Source: Prorocentrum cordatum (lineage: Eukaryota > Sar > Dinophyceae > Prorocentrales > Prorocentraceae). Taken from it: a DNA stretch of 64,000 bases. The translations under genes and the position numbers were made by a program. Shown in pieces: positions 34,831-45,544 of this stretch. The stretch's first letter is position 1. Each line of letters opens with the position of its first letter. Location of the stretch: contig CAUYUJ010002114.1 in assembly GCA_963575745.1 (NCBI GenBank), positions 1 to 64,000 of the forward strand, in the 5' to 3' direction. Under the pieces are notes generated by a model. That model saw nothing but the letters and a program-made list of their open reading frames with translations, was not told the origin of the DNA and did not search any database.

Positions 34831-36004
34831 CATCCGATTCGTCATCGTCGTAGTCGTCGCCGTCGTCATCATCAGGACCCTCGTCATCATCATCAACGAC
34901 AGCACCATCGTCGACGACGCCACCATAATAATCATCATCATCATCACCATCATCGTCATCGTCGTCGTCATCGTCATCATCACCATCACCATCATGCCCA
35001 CCATCACAGTCACCCTCGCAATCGACATCATGAGCCGTAATTCCAATCGTTGTCGTCGCCACCGTGAGCGCCGATGCCGCTGGCATATATTGCAGTCGCC
35101 ATGATCGGTGGATCGTCGCCATCAGTGAGATCCACATGATAACGACTACCATCATATTTATCATATCCATCCCCCTGTTTATCTTGCTACGCCTTCTGAT
35201 GCATTGTGTTTTTAATGCCCTCTGATCCTCTGTACTTGTTCCTTGGACAATCGTAGAAAGTGAGGAACAATAATTGAGGAGAGGGACGGGGAGTGAGACG
35301 TGAGAAAAGAGCAGGGGTTGGAGGAGCAGCGGGGGGAGGATTGGGGATGGGAGGGGGGCAGTAGCAGAAGGAGGGCCAGGACAAGGAGGAGGAGGGCGCG
35401 GAGCAACAACACATGATGAATCCATGTTAGCCAGGGGCCAGCATCCCCAGCAGAAATGTTAAATCCAACGTTGATTCAAAGTTTGTTCGCGAGTCCTCCG
35501 AATCATCGTCATCCTGTTCCTGATTGGCATGCGCCCGTCTCGTGATCACTGTCGTCGTCGTTGTTGTCGCCGTCCTCATCATCATGTTTCTTGCCACCTA
35601 CCCGCCCACGCAACCTCATCGTCCTCACTTCCCTCCGCCTCCTCATGCCGTTCTTCTCTCTTCTCGCCGTTTTGTTCCTCCTTCTCCTTTTTATCATCAT
35701 TCTCGTCGTCGTGCCCCTGATGCTCTTCCTCATCATGTCTCTCCTCGCCCCTCATCGTACTCTGGGTTCTCATCCTTGCCTTCATATTTATCCTCTCGTT
35801 GGAGATTTCTTCAACATGTATTCCGGCCTAGCGCTCCCGCCTGAGACGCCCTTCCAAATCGCACAAAAGTCCGGCCTTCGCCTCGGCGCCAGCTAACTGC
35901 CCACTCGGGCCAGGGGCTCTTGAATCCCCTCCTGGAGGATGATGCGATAACAGCAGTGTAATCAAACTGGTTGTTTGGTCCTGGCCCCGTCTGGGAACCC
36001 AGTT

Positions 36005-37130
36005 GCGAGGATGTCTCAGGCGAGCAGGCTGGGTCACCTAGCGGGCCACATCTCAGAGCCCAAAGTAGCGAGGATGTCTCAGGAGAAACAGGCCAGGCTA
36101 CCTAAATTCAGGGCATCTCTGAGCCTGGAAATGCAATGATGCCACAAGAGAATCTGGCCAGACCACCTCGCGAGCAGCATCTGAGCCTGGTGTTGCGAGG
36201 AAGTCTCTGGCGAAGCGCGCCAGCCAACCTCGCGCGCGGCACGTCTGAGCCCGGAGTTGCGAAAATGTCTCGGGCGGAACGGGCCATACCACATCAGGTC
36301 AGAGCATATATCAGCCCAGAGTTGCGAGGATGTCTCAGGCAAAGTTGGCCAGACCACATCGCGCGCGGCATGGTGGAGCCCAGAGTTGCGAGGATCTCGC
36401 AGGCGAAAATGGCAAAACCACCGCGCCCACGACACTTGGGAGCCAAGAGTTGCGAGGATACCTCAGGCGAAACTGGCTGGACCACCTCGCTCCTGGCATC
36501 TCGAAGACCAGAGTTGCGAGAATGTCCCAGGCGAGCTGGGCCGGACCACCTCAGGTCAGGGCATATTTGAGATTGGAGTTGCGAGGATGTTTCAAGCGAA
36601 TCGGGCCGGACCAATTCAGGTCAGAGCATCTCCAATCCCAGAGCCGCGACGATGTCTCGGGCGAGACTGGCCGGACCGCTTTGTGCGCGGCATGTCTGAG
36701 TCTGAGCCCAGAATTGCAAGGGTGTCTCAGGCGAAATGGGCCAGACCACCTCGCTCGCGGCATATCTGAGCCCAGAGTTGCGAGGACATCTCAGGCGAAA
36801 TGGGCCATACCACATCAAGCCAGGGCGTACCTGAGCCCAGTGTTGCGAGGATGCTCAGGCGAGCCTGGCCGCACCATCTCGGGCGGAGTTGGCCAGACTA
36901 CCTGGCGCATAGCATATCGGAGCTCAGAGTTGGAAGATGTCTCAGGCGAAACGGGCCAGGCCACCTCAGGTTCAGGCATCTCTGAGGCCAGAGTGGCGAG
37001 AATGTGTGAGGCAAAATTGGCTGGATCACCTCGCGCGCGGCATGTCTGAGCCCAGAGTTGCGAGGATGTCTCAGGCGATTTGGGCTGGACCTGCTCAGGT
37101 CACGACATCTCTGAGCCCAGAGTTGCGAGG
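36005..37130 (+). repeat. 64-bp satellite array II
   Basis: Same 64-bp unit as array I in the opposite orientation. 36,925-36,965 holds the empty counterpart of the retrotransposon target site. Confidence 0.85.
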
Positions 37131-37139
37131 ATGCCTCTG

Positions 37140-37700
37140 GCTTCCACTGTAGGGGCCAGCGGGCCTCGCAAGGTCACCGACCTCGGTGATCGGTGACCTG
37201 CCAGAGCCTCCAATAGGCCTCGTAAAGTCACCGACGTCGGAGACCTGCCGCGGCCATCAACGGGCCTCGCGAGGTCACCGACCTCGGTGACCTGCTGGGG
37301 CCTCCAGCGGGCCACGCAAGGTCACCGGCCTGTGTTCGATATACGGTGGCCTGCCAGGGGGTCCAAAGAACCTCGCAAGGTCTCGGTGACATGCGGGGCC
37401 TTCAAAGGGCCCCGTTAGGTCACCCACCTCGGTGACCTTCCCGGGCCTCCAGCGGGCTTCGCAAGGTCACCAGCCTGGGTTTAAGACTCGGTGATCTGCC
37501 GGAAGCTCCAAAGAGCCTCGCAAAGTCACCGACCTCGGTACCCTGCCGGGGCCTTCAACGGGCCTCGCGAGGTCACCGACGTCGGTGACCTGCCTGGGCC
37601 TCCAACGGGCCTCGCAAGGTCACCGTCCTGTGTTCGACATTCGGAGACCTGCCCAGGCCTCCAAAGGGCCTCGCGAGGTCAACAACGGCTGCCGGGGCCT
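37140..37700. repeat. GGTCACC dyad repeat, left copy
   Basis: Units of about 47-60 bp built on GGTCACCGACCTCGGTGACC, itself a near-perfect palindrome, alternating with GGGCCTCCAACGGGCCTCGC. Confidence 0.8.
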
Positions 37701-37795
37701 CAAACGGGCATCGTCGTCATCGTCGTCATGGCCGTCGTCGTCGTCATGGCCGTCGTCGTAGTCGTCGTCGTCGTCGCACTATAGAACGGTTCTCG

Positions 37796-37895
37796 CGCGC
37801 TGGACACCGGACACCGAACACTGGACACCGGACACCGGGCACTGGACACCAAGCACCGGGCACCAGACACCGGACACCGGACCCGGACATTGATG
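37796..37895 (+). repeat. CCGGACAC minisatellite, left outer
   Basis: Units CCGGACA, CCGGGCA and CTGGACA. Counterpart: 43522-43720. Confidence 0.85.
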
Positions 37896-38139
37896 GTGAT
37901 GTTTATGTTGGCGTCGATGACGACTACGGTAATAATTGCGATGTTGATAGTGACGTTGGTCGTGACGATGCAGACGGCGACGGTGATATGATTATGATGG
38001 TGACGAAGTTGACAATGAAGTTGACCATGATGGTGATGGTGATGACGATGATGACGATGTTGATTGTTACGATGATTGTGATGTCGCTGCTGATGATCAT
38101 AGCGAATATTAGGCTTTTGCTGACTGATAAAGTGGAGGA

Positions 38140-38290
38140 GGAGGAGGAAGAAGAGGGAGGAGGAAGACGGGTCGTCGTCGCGGTCTTCGTCGTCGTCGTC
38201 GCCTTCATCGTCGTCGTCGTCGCCTTCATCGTCGTCGTCGTCGTCGCCTTCATCGTCGTCGTCGTCGTCGTCGCCGACGCCCTCGTCGTT
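38140..38290 (+). repeat. GGA then (GTC)n tracts
   Basis: Short triplet tracts matching 42880-43080 in the other arm. Confidence 0.85.
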
Positions 38291-38344
38291 TTTGTCTCCC
38301 TCGTGGCCCTCGCGGAGGTCCAGCAAGACATATTGAACACTATT

Positions 38345-38525
38345 TTAATGTCTCGCCCCGACCGACCCGCCCCGCCCGCCCGTTAGGGTCCGCCCGCCGG
38401 ACCCGACCCGCCCGTTAGGGCACGCGCGTGCCAACTCGATGATGTTTCCTACTTTAATGTCCCGCCCGCCCGACCCGACCCGCCCGTTAGGGTCCGCCCG
38501 CCCGACCCGACGCGCCCGTTGGGGC
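38345..38525. repeat. GC-only 33-bp repeat, left copy
   Basis: Copies of CGACCCGACCCGCCCGTTAG plus GGTCCGCCCGCC. Right-arm copy at 42665-42845. Confidence 0.75.
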
Positions 38526-39190
38526 CCGCTCCTGCTGCTCCTCATCCTCCTGATCATCCCCCCACTCCTCCTCCTCCTCCCCCTCCTCCTCCTTCTCCCC
38601 ATCCACCTCCTCCTCCTCCTCCTCCCCTCCTCATCCTCTTCATTCCCCCTCATCCTCATCATCATAATCCTCATTATGCTGCTGTTCTTCCTCCTCCCCA
38701 TCCTCATCATCCTCCACATCCTCTACCTCCCCCTTCTCTTCATCATCGCCATCATTATCATCCTCCTGCTGCTCCTTCCCCTCCTCATCCTGATCCCCCT
38801 CCTCATACTCCTTATGCTGCCATCCTGCTGCTGCTGCTGCTGCATCCTCGTACTGCTGCTTGTCCTCCTCCTGCTCATCATCGTCATTATAATCATATAG
38901 CTCCCCCTCATCATCCTTTTCATCCTCCTCAATCTCCTCATCCTTCTCCGTCTTCTCATCCCCCTCATTATCTTCATCTTCATTCTCCAGATTCCCCTCC
39001 TTATCCACCCCTTCCACATCCTCCCCCCGTCCTCCTCATCCTCCTCAGCCCCCTTCTCCACCTCAGCCTCCTCCTCCACCTCATCCTCCTGCTGCTTATC
39101 CTCATCCTCATTCTGATTACTGTTATCCGTTATCCTCCTCCTCCTCCTCCTCCTCCTCCTCCTCCTCCATCATCATCCTCATCCTTCTGC
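38526..39190 (+). repeat. Pyrimidine-rich CTC/CAT tract
   Basis: Degenerate CCTCAT and CTC triplets. Counterpart: 42000-42655 (GGA/GAT). Confidence 0.85.
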
Positions 39191-39229
39191 TGCTGCTGCT
39201 CCTCCCCGGCCTCATGCTCTGCAACTGAA

Positions 39230-39460
39230 GCCAGACACTGGACACCGGACACCGGACTGGACTCCGGACTCGGGACACCGGACTCCGGACAACGGACACC
39301 AGACACCAGACACCGGACGCCAAATGCCAGACTCCAGACTCCGGACGCCGGACGCCGGACACCGGACACCGGGCACCGGACACCGGAAACCAAACACTGG
39401 ACGCCGGATGTTGGACGCCAGACGCCGGACACCGGACACCGGCACTGGACATGTGTCACC
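39230..39460 (+). repeat. CCGGACAC minisatellite, left inner
   Basis: About 30 copies of ACACCGG-type heptamers. The right arm has only a trace (GGTGTCTGG near 41,985), so this block is arm-specific. Confidence 0.85.
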
Positions 39461-39479
39461 GGGCACCGCAAGAATCGTC

Positions 39480-40023
39480 CATACTTTCGTCGTCGCAGTC
39501 GTCGTCTCTATCGTTGTCTTCGTCGTCGTCGTCAGCGTCGTCGCCTCGTCGCGTCGTCGTTGTCGTCTTTGTCGTCGTCGTCGTCGTCGTCGTCGTCGCC
39601 CTCGCCGTCGTCGTCGTCTTCGTCGTCATCGTCGTCGTCGTCGAGTCGTCGCCGTCGCTTTCGTCGTCGTCGTCGTCGCCCTCGTCGTCGTCGTCATCGT
39701 CGTCTTTCTCGCCCTCGTCGTCAGCGTAGTCATCGTAGTCGTCGTCGTCGTCTTCGTCGACGTAGTAGTAGTCGTCTTCGTCGTCGTCGGCGTCGTCTTT
39801 GTCGACGTCGTTGTCGTCGACTTCGTCGTCTTCGTCGTCGTCGCTTTCGAAGCCGTCGTCGTCGTCGTCGTCCTCGTCGCCCTCGTCGTCGTTGTCGCCA
39901 TGGTCGTCGTCGTCGGCGGCGTCGTCGTCGTCGTAGTCGTCATCGTCGCCCTCGGCGTCGTCGTCGTCGTCGTCGTCGGCGTCGTCGTCGTAGTCGTAGT
40001 CGTCGTCGTCGCCGCCGCCGCTG

Positions 40024-40076
<53 letters not shown>

Positions 40077-40310
40077 GCCTTCGTCGTCGTCGTCGTTGTA
40101 ATCTTCGTCGTCCTTGTCGTCGTCGTCGTCCTCGTCGTCGTCGTCGCTTTCGAAGCCGTCGTCGTCGTCGTCGTCCTCGTCGTCGCCGTCTTCGTCGTCG
40201 TCGTCGGCGACGTTGTCGTCGCCGCTGTTGTTGTCGTCGTCGCCGCTGTCATCATCGTCGTCGTCGTCGTCGCCGCCATCGTCCTCGACGTCGTCGTCGT
40301 CGTCGCCTTC
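39480..40310 (+). repeat. (GTC)n triplet region
   Basis: Over 800 bp of GTC/TCG with few interruptions. Counterpart 41415-41985 is (GAC)n and shorter. Poly-Val, poly-Ser and poly-Arg frames (up to 627 codons) are artefacts. Confidence 0.95.
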
Positions 40311-40312
40311 TC

Positions 40313-41410
40313 TCTCCGGCGACCCGCACCCATAGGAGAAGTCCAGCTGGACTTGTCCTATGGGTGGGGTGCTTGGCTCTCCGGCGACCCCCACTCATAT
40401 GAGAAGTCCAGCTGGACTTGTCCGATTGGCTCTCCCGCGACCCCCACCCATAGGAGAAGTCCAGCTGGACTTGTCCTATGGGTGGGGTGCTCGGCTCTCC
40501 GGGGACCCCCACCCATAGGAGAAGTCCAGCTGGACTTGTCCTATGGGTGGGGTGGTTGGCTCTCCGGCAACCCCCACCCATATGGGAGAAGTCCAGCTGG
40601 ACTTGTCCTATGGGTGGGGTGCTTGGCTCTCCGCGAGCCCCACCCATAGAGAAGTCCAGCTGACTTCTCCTATGGTGGGGTGCTTGGCTCTCCGGCGACC
40701 CCCACCCATAGGAGAATTCCAGCTGGACTTGTCCTATGGGTGGGGTGCTTGGCTCTGCGGCGACCCCCACCCATAGGAGAAGTCCAGCTGGACTTGTCCT
40801 ATGGTTGGGGTGCTTGGCTCTCCGGGGACCCCCCCCATAGGAGAAGTCCAGCTGGACTTGTCCTATTGGCTCTCCCGCAACCCCCACCCATAGGAGAAGT
40901 CCAGCTGGACTTGTCCTATGGGTGGTTTGCTTGGCTCTCCCGCAACCCCCACCCATAGGAGAAGTCCAACAAGACTTGTCCTATGTGTGGGGTGCTTGGC
41001 TCTCCGGCGACCCCCACCCATAGGAGAAGTCCAGCTGGACTTGTCCTATTGGTGGGGTGCTTGGCTCTCCGGCGATCCCCACCCCACCCATAGGAGAAGT
41101 CCAGCGGGACTTGTCCTATGGGTGGGGCTCTTGCGAACCCCCCCCCCATAGGCAAGTCCAGCTGGACTTCTCCTATGGGGGGGGTCCCCGGAGAGTGGGT
41201 GGGGGTCGCCGGAGAGCCAAGCACCCACCCATAGGGCAAGTCCAGCTGGACTTCTCCTATGGGTGGGGGTCCCCGGAGAGCCGAGCACCCCACCCATAGG
41301 ACAAGTCCAGCTGGACTTCTCCTATGGGTGGGGGTCGCCGGAGAGCCAAGCACCCCACCCATAGGACAAGTCCAGCTGGACTTCTCCTATGGGTGGGGGT
41401 CCCCGGAGAG
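40313..41410. repeat. Hairpin-unit array at the palindrome centre
   Basis: About 17 tandem units of 60-70 bp. Each contains a 36-bp dyad: CCCATAGGAGAAGTCCAG followed by CTGGACTTGTCCTATGGG, 18-bp arms with one mismatch. Units are separated by TGGGGTGCTTGGCTCTCC plus GGCGACCC. The mismatch gives each unit a direction: up to about 41,140 the order is GAGAAG...CTTGTCC, and after about 41,170 it is GGCAAG/GACAAG...CTTCTCC. The overall dyad axis is therefore at about 41,150-41,170. Confidence 0.85.
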
Positions 41411-41414
41411 CGAA

Positions 41415-41675
41415 GGCGACGACAACGATGACGATGTCGAGGACGATGGCGGCGACGAGGACGACGACGATGACGACAGCCGCGACGACGACGAAGACGA
41501 TGACGACGACGATAAAGACGACGACGGCGACGACGACGACGACGAGGGCGACGACGACGACGACGACGGCAGCGACGCCGACTGCGATTACGACGACGAG
41601 GGGGACGACGACGGCGACGATGACGGCGACAAGGGCGACGATGACGACGACGACGACGACGACGACGACGATAAA

Positions 41676-41707
<32 letters not shown>

Positions 41708-41985
41708 GGGCGACGACGACGACTGCTTTCATGGAGACGACGACGAAGACGACGACGACGACGAAGGCGACAACAACGACGACGATGACGAAGACGACGG
41801 CGACGACGACGAAGACGACTACTACTGCGTCGACGAAGACGACAACGACGACGACGACGACCAGGGCGACGACGGCGACGAGGGCGACGACGACGACGAG
41901 GGCGACGACGACGACAAAGACGACAAAGACGACGACAAAGACGACGACGACGACGAGGGCGACGACGCCGACGACGACGACCGGT
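41415..41985 (+). repeat. (GAC)n triplet region
   Basis: Inverted counterpart of 39480-40310. The plus frame reads as poly-Asp. Confidence 0.95.
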
Positions 41986-41999
41986 GTCTGGCGTCAGTT

Positions 42000-42503
42000 G
42001 CAGAGCATGAGGCGGGGGAGGAGCAGCAGCAGCAGGAGGATGAGGATGATGATGGTGATGAGGAGGAGGAGGAGGAGGGTACCAATAATCATAATGAGGA
42101 TGAGGATAAGCAGCAGGAGGACGAGGAGGAGGATGTTGAGGTGGAGGAGGGGGTTGAGGAGGATGAGGAGGATGGGGAGGAGGATAAGGAAGGGGTGGAT
42201 AAGGAGGGGAATCAAGAGAATGAGGCTGAAGATGATGAGGAGGATGAGGAGACGGAGAAGGAGGAGGATATTGAGGAGGATGATGAGGATGATGAGGAAG
42301 AACTATATGATTACAATGACGATGATGAGCAGGAGGACAAGCAGCAGGACAAGGATGCAGCAGCAGCAGGATGAGGAGAATGAGGATGAGGAGGAGAAGT
42401 AAGGAGCAGCAGGAGGATGATGATGATGGCGATGATGAAAAAGAGGGGGAGGTAGAGGAAGAGGAGGAGGATGGGGAGGAGGAACAGCAGCAGAATGAGG
42501 ATT

Positions 42504-42562
<59 letters not shown>

Positions 42563-42655
42563 ATGAAGAGGATGAGGAGGAGGGGAAGGAGGATGAGGAG
42601 GAGGTGGACGGGGAGAAGGAGGAGGAGAAAGAGTGGAAGATGATCAGGAGGATGA
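42000..42655 (+). repeat. GGA/GAT purine-rich tract
   Basis: Includes a pure (GAT)n run at 42500-42560. Counterpart of 38526-39190. Confidence 0.85.
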
Positions 42656-42664
42656 GGAGCAGCA

Positions 42665-42845
42665 GGAGCGGGCCCCAACGGGCGTGCCGGACCGGCGGGT
42701 GGACCGTAACGGACGGGTCGGGTCGGGCGGGCGGGACATTAAAGTAGGAAACATCATCGAGTTGGCACGTGCGTGTCCTAACGGGCGGACCGGGTCCGGC
42801 GGGCGGACCCTAACGGGCGGGCGGGTCGGTTTGGGCGGGACATTT
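42665..42845. repeat. GC-only 33-bp repeat, right copy
   Basis: Inverted copy of 38345-38525, followed by (GAC)n and CTC tracts at 42880-43080. Confidence 0.75.
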
Positions 42846-43129
42846 AAATAGTGTTCAATCTGTCTTGCTGAACCTCTGCGAGGGCGACGAGGGAGACGAA
42901 AACGACGAGGGCGAGGACGACGACGACGAAGTCGACGACGATGAAGGCGACGACGACGACGACGACGACGATGAAGGCGACGACAACGACGAAGACCGCG
43001 ACGACGACCCGTCCTCCTCCTCCTCCGCCTCCTTCTCCTCGTCTCCTCCTCCTCCTCCCTCTTCCTCCTCCTCCTCCCCCACCTTCACAGTCATCAAAGC
43101 GTAATACTCGCTATGATCGTCAGCATCGG

Positions 43130-43515
43130 CATTAACATCATCATGATCATCACCAGCATCGTCATCGTCATTATCATCACCATCATCACCATCACCATCA
43201 TCACCATCATCATCACCATCATCATCATCACCATCGTAACCACCATCACTACCATCACCATCATCACTACTACTACCACCACCACCATCATCATCACCAT
43301 CATCACCATCATCACCACCAACATCGATATCGTCATCATCATCATCATCGTCGTCATCATCATCGTCATCATCATCATCATCATGGCATGGTCAACTTCA
43401 TTGACAGCTTCGTCATCACCGTAATCATCATCACCGTCATCGTCGTCGTCGTCTGCATCCATCGCAATCGTTACCCTAGTCGCCATCAACACCAACATAA
43501 ACATCATCATCGACG
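43130..43515 (+). repeat. CAT/CAC triplet region
   Basis: Matches 37905-38095 in inverted orientation but is longer. Confidence 0.85.
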
Positions 43516-43521
43516 TCCGGG

Positions 43522-43720
43522 GCCGGTGTCCAGAGTCCGGTGTCTGGTGTCCGGTGTCCAATGATTCCAATGTCATGTGTCCGGTGTCCGGTGTCCGGTG
43601 TCCGGTGTCCGGTGCCCGTGCCCGGTGCCCGATGCCCGGTGCCCGGTGTCCAGTGCCCGGTGTCGGGTGTTTGGTGTCCGCTGTCTGGTATCCGGTGTCC
43701 AGTGTCCAGCGCGCGAGAAT
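43522..43720 (-). repeat. CCGGACAC minisatellite, right copy
   Basis: GGTGTCC / GGTGCCC heptamers, inverted with respect to 37796-37895 and about twice as long. Confidence 0.85.
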
Positions 43721-43799
43721 GGTTCTATAGTACGGCGACGGCGGCGGCGACGACGACGACGGGGGCGACGACGACGACGACGGCGACGACGACGATGAC

Positions 43800-44505
43800 G
43801 ACGATGCCGAGGCCCCGGCAGGTCACCGAGGTTGGTGACCTCGCGAGGCCATTTGGAGGCCTGGGCGGGCCACCGAATGTCGAATACAGGACGGTAACCT
43901 TGCGAGGCCCGTTGGAGGCCCGAGGCCCGTTGAAGGCCACGGAAGGTCACCGAGGTCCGTGACCCTGCGAGGCTCGTTGGAACTCCTGGCAGGCCACCGC
44001 ATGTCAAACACGGGCCGGTGACCTTGCGTGGCCCGCTGGAGGCCCGGGCAGGTCACCGAGGTCGGTGACCTCGCGAGGCCCGTTGAGGGCCCCGGGAGGT
44101 CACCGAGGTCGGTGATTTTGCGAGGCTCTTTGGAGCTTCCGGCAGATCACCGAGTCTTAAACCCAGGCCGGTGGCCTTGCGAAGCCCGCTGAAAGCCCGA
44201 AGGTCTCCGAGGTGGGTGTCCTCATGGGGCCCGTTGAAGGCCCTGACATGTTACTGAGACCTTGCAAGGCTCTTTGGACCCCCCGGCATGTGACCGTATA
44301 TCGAACACATGCCAGTGACCTTGCGTGGCCCGCTGGAGGCGCCAACAAGTCACCGAGGTCGTTGACCTCGCGAGGCCCGTTGAGGGCCCCGGGAGGTCGC
44401 CGACGTCGGTGACCTCGCGAGGCTTTTTGGAGGCCCTGGCAGGTCACCGATCACCGAGGTCGGTGACTTTGCGAGGCTCGCTGGCCCCTACAGTGGAAGC
44501 CATAG
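43800..44505. repeat. GGTCACC dyad repeat, right copy
   Basis: Inverted counterpart of 37140-37700, with a few extra units. Confidence 0.8.
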
Positions 44506-44514
44506 GCATCCTTG

Positions 44515-44698
44515 CAACTCTGGGCTAAGAGATGTCGTGACCTGAGCAGGTCCAGTCCAAATCGCCTTAGACATCCTCGCAAGTCTGGGCTCAGACATGC
44601 CGCGCGCGAGGTGAATCAGACAATTTTGCCTCAGACATTCTCGCGACTCTGGCCTCAGAGATGCCTGAACCTGAGGTGACCTGGTCCGTTTCGCCTGA
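44515..44698 (+). repeat. 64-bp satellite, piece left of the insertion
   Basis: Nearly three units. Ends in CGCCTGA at 44698, directly abutting the element. Continues at 51627 on the other side. Confidence 0.85.
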
Positions 44699-44866
44699 CA
44701 CAAATCCTGGCGCTTGCACTCGCCACGCACGGCCCTGGGGGGGGGGGGAGGAGGAAGCCTCCCCCAGGAGCGGAGGGTGCGGACCCGACCCAACTGCCCC
44801 GCAGCGCGCGGCCTCTCCGAGGCCAAGCGGGCAGACGCCGGTCGGGCCCGTGGGGGAGCACCACCC
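44699..44866 (-). repeat. Repeat B2 (element 3' end)
   Basis: 168 bp, from CACAAATCCTGGCGCTTGCA to GGGGGAGCACCACCC on +. Almost identical to B1; differs by the length of a G run and one base. Confidence 0.85.
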
Positions 44867-44897
44867 CCCCCCCACACCCCCAGGGCGGGTAGGGCGG

Positions 44898-45262
44898 GCC
44901 AACGACAGCTCGTGGTCACTATGGACCAGAAGAGAGGGCCCCATTGGGCACGTGAACGCAGCAGGCCGCTATGGGCCGCAACGAAGCCACTATGGGCCGC
45001 AAGGAAGCCACTATGGGCCGAGCGAAGCCCCCAGAGGGCGGAGGGCCGAAACCCGACACACGGCACGGTATTTATATCCCGCCCCAGTGCCAGGCGGAGG
45101 AAGCACGGCACGGCACTGCACCACACGACGCGAGCGGGAGGCGGAAGAGGGTCGACCAGCGCGCGGCCGACCAGCCGAGCGAGGGCGCCCCCGCGGCCAG
45201 CCGCGGGGTCGTTCACAGCGCGGGCGGATTTGTGCCAAGCAATAACTTCGTTATTCCGACCC
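44898..45262 (-). repeat. Repeat A2
   Basis: 365 bp copy of A1. Contains three 20-21 bp GCCACTATGGGCCGCAA units, a TATA-like word and the AATAACTTCGTTATT dyad next to the B1 junction. Confidence 0.85.
45241..45255. promoter_or_regulatory. Dyad AATAACTTCGTTATT at A2/B1 junction
   Basis: 6-bp arms AATAAC/GTTATT around TTC, 7 bp from the A2/B1 boundary. A candidate recombinase-binding core; identical copy at the element's outer end. Confidence 0.4.
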
Positions 45263-45429
45263 CACAAATCCTGGCGCTTGCACTCGCCTCGCACGGCCCT
45301 GGGGGGGGGGGAGGAGGAAGCCTCCCCCAGGAGCGGAGGGTGCGGACCCGACCCAACTGCCCCGCAGCGCGCGGCCTCTCCGAGGCCAAGCGGGCAGACG
45401 CCGGTCGGGCCCGTGGGGGAGCACCACCC
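45263..45429 (-). repeat. Repeat B1
   Basis: 167 bp. Directly abuts A2: the sequence CCGACCC|CACAAATCC equals the right element end joined to the left element end. Confidence 0.85.
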
Positions 45430-45544
45430 ACTGCAACGGCGCTCCCGCGGGCCACGCCCGGCGCTGCCACCCACTGCCCCCGCGTGCCGGGGGTGCGCCC
45501 ACGTGTGTGCCGTGCAGACACGACCACCAGACTGCGCGGGGTGC

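Larger units (their letters stand above)
32170..37130. repeat. Nested palindrome P-left
   Basis: Array I (minus orientation) and array II (plus orientation) flank a 2.5-kb core that is itself an imperfect inverted repeat. 33,505-33,690 pairs with 35,840-36,020, 34,050 with 35,440, and the innermost 34,480-34,620 pairs with 34,640-34,780. The dyad axis is at CTCCATTTGGAG (34,623-34,634). Confidence 0.7.
31563..41160. repeat. Giant inverted repeat, left arm
   Basis: Reverse complement of 41,170-57,704 once the 6.9-kb element in the right arm is removed. Paired landmarks, left/right: outer border TTCTGCTAAGTGGGCTCC (about 31,565/57,704); ATGCAATGCAAT block (about 32,100/56,900); GGCCAGG...CAGTTG junctions (33,515/55,025 and 36,000/52,580); 'CTTCCACTGTAGGGGCCAGC' (37,150/44,500); 'GATGATGTTTCCTACTTTAA' (38,440/42,745); entry to the hairpin array (40,313/41,405). 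Arms differ by scattered substitutions and indels, so the duplication is not brand new. Confidence 0.9.

Noticed and set aside
40313-41410. Hairpin units as rho-independent terminators or a coding repeat (GEVQLDLSYGWGAWLSGDPH)
   Set aside because: No downstream T-run, no adjoining genes, and the 'protein' repeat breaks frame at several units.
45241-45255. A true loxP site
   Set aside because: Only part of one loxP arm matches; spacer and second arm differ. Kept only as a candidate site for the element's own recombinase.
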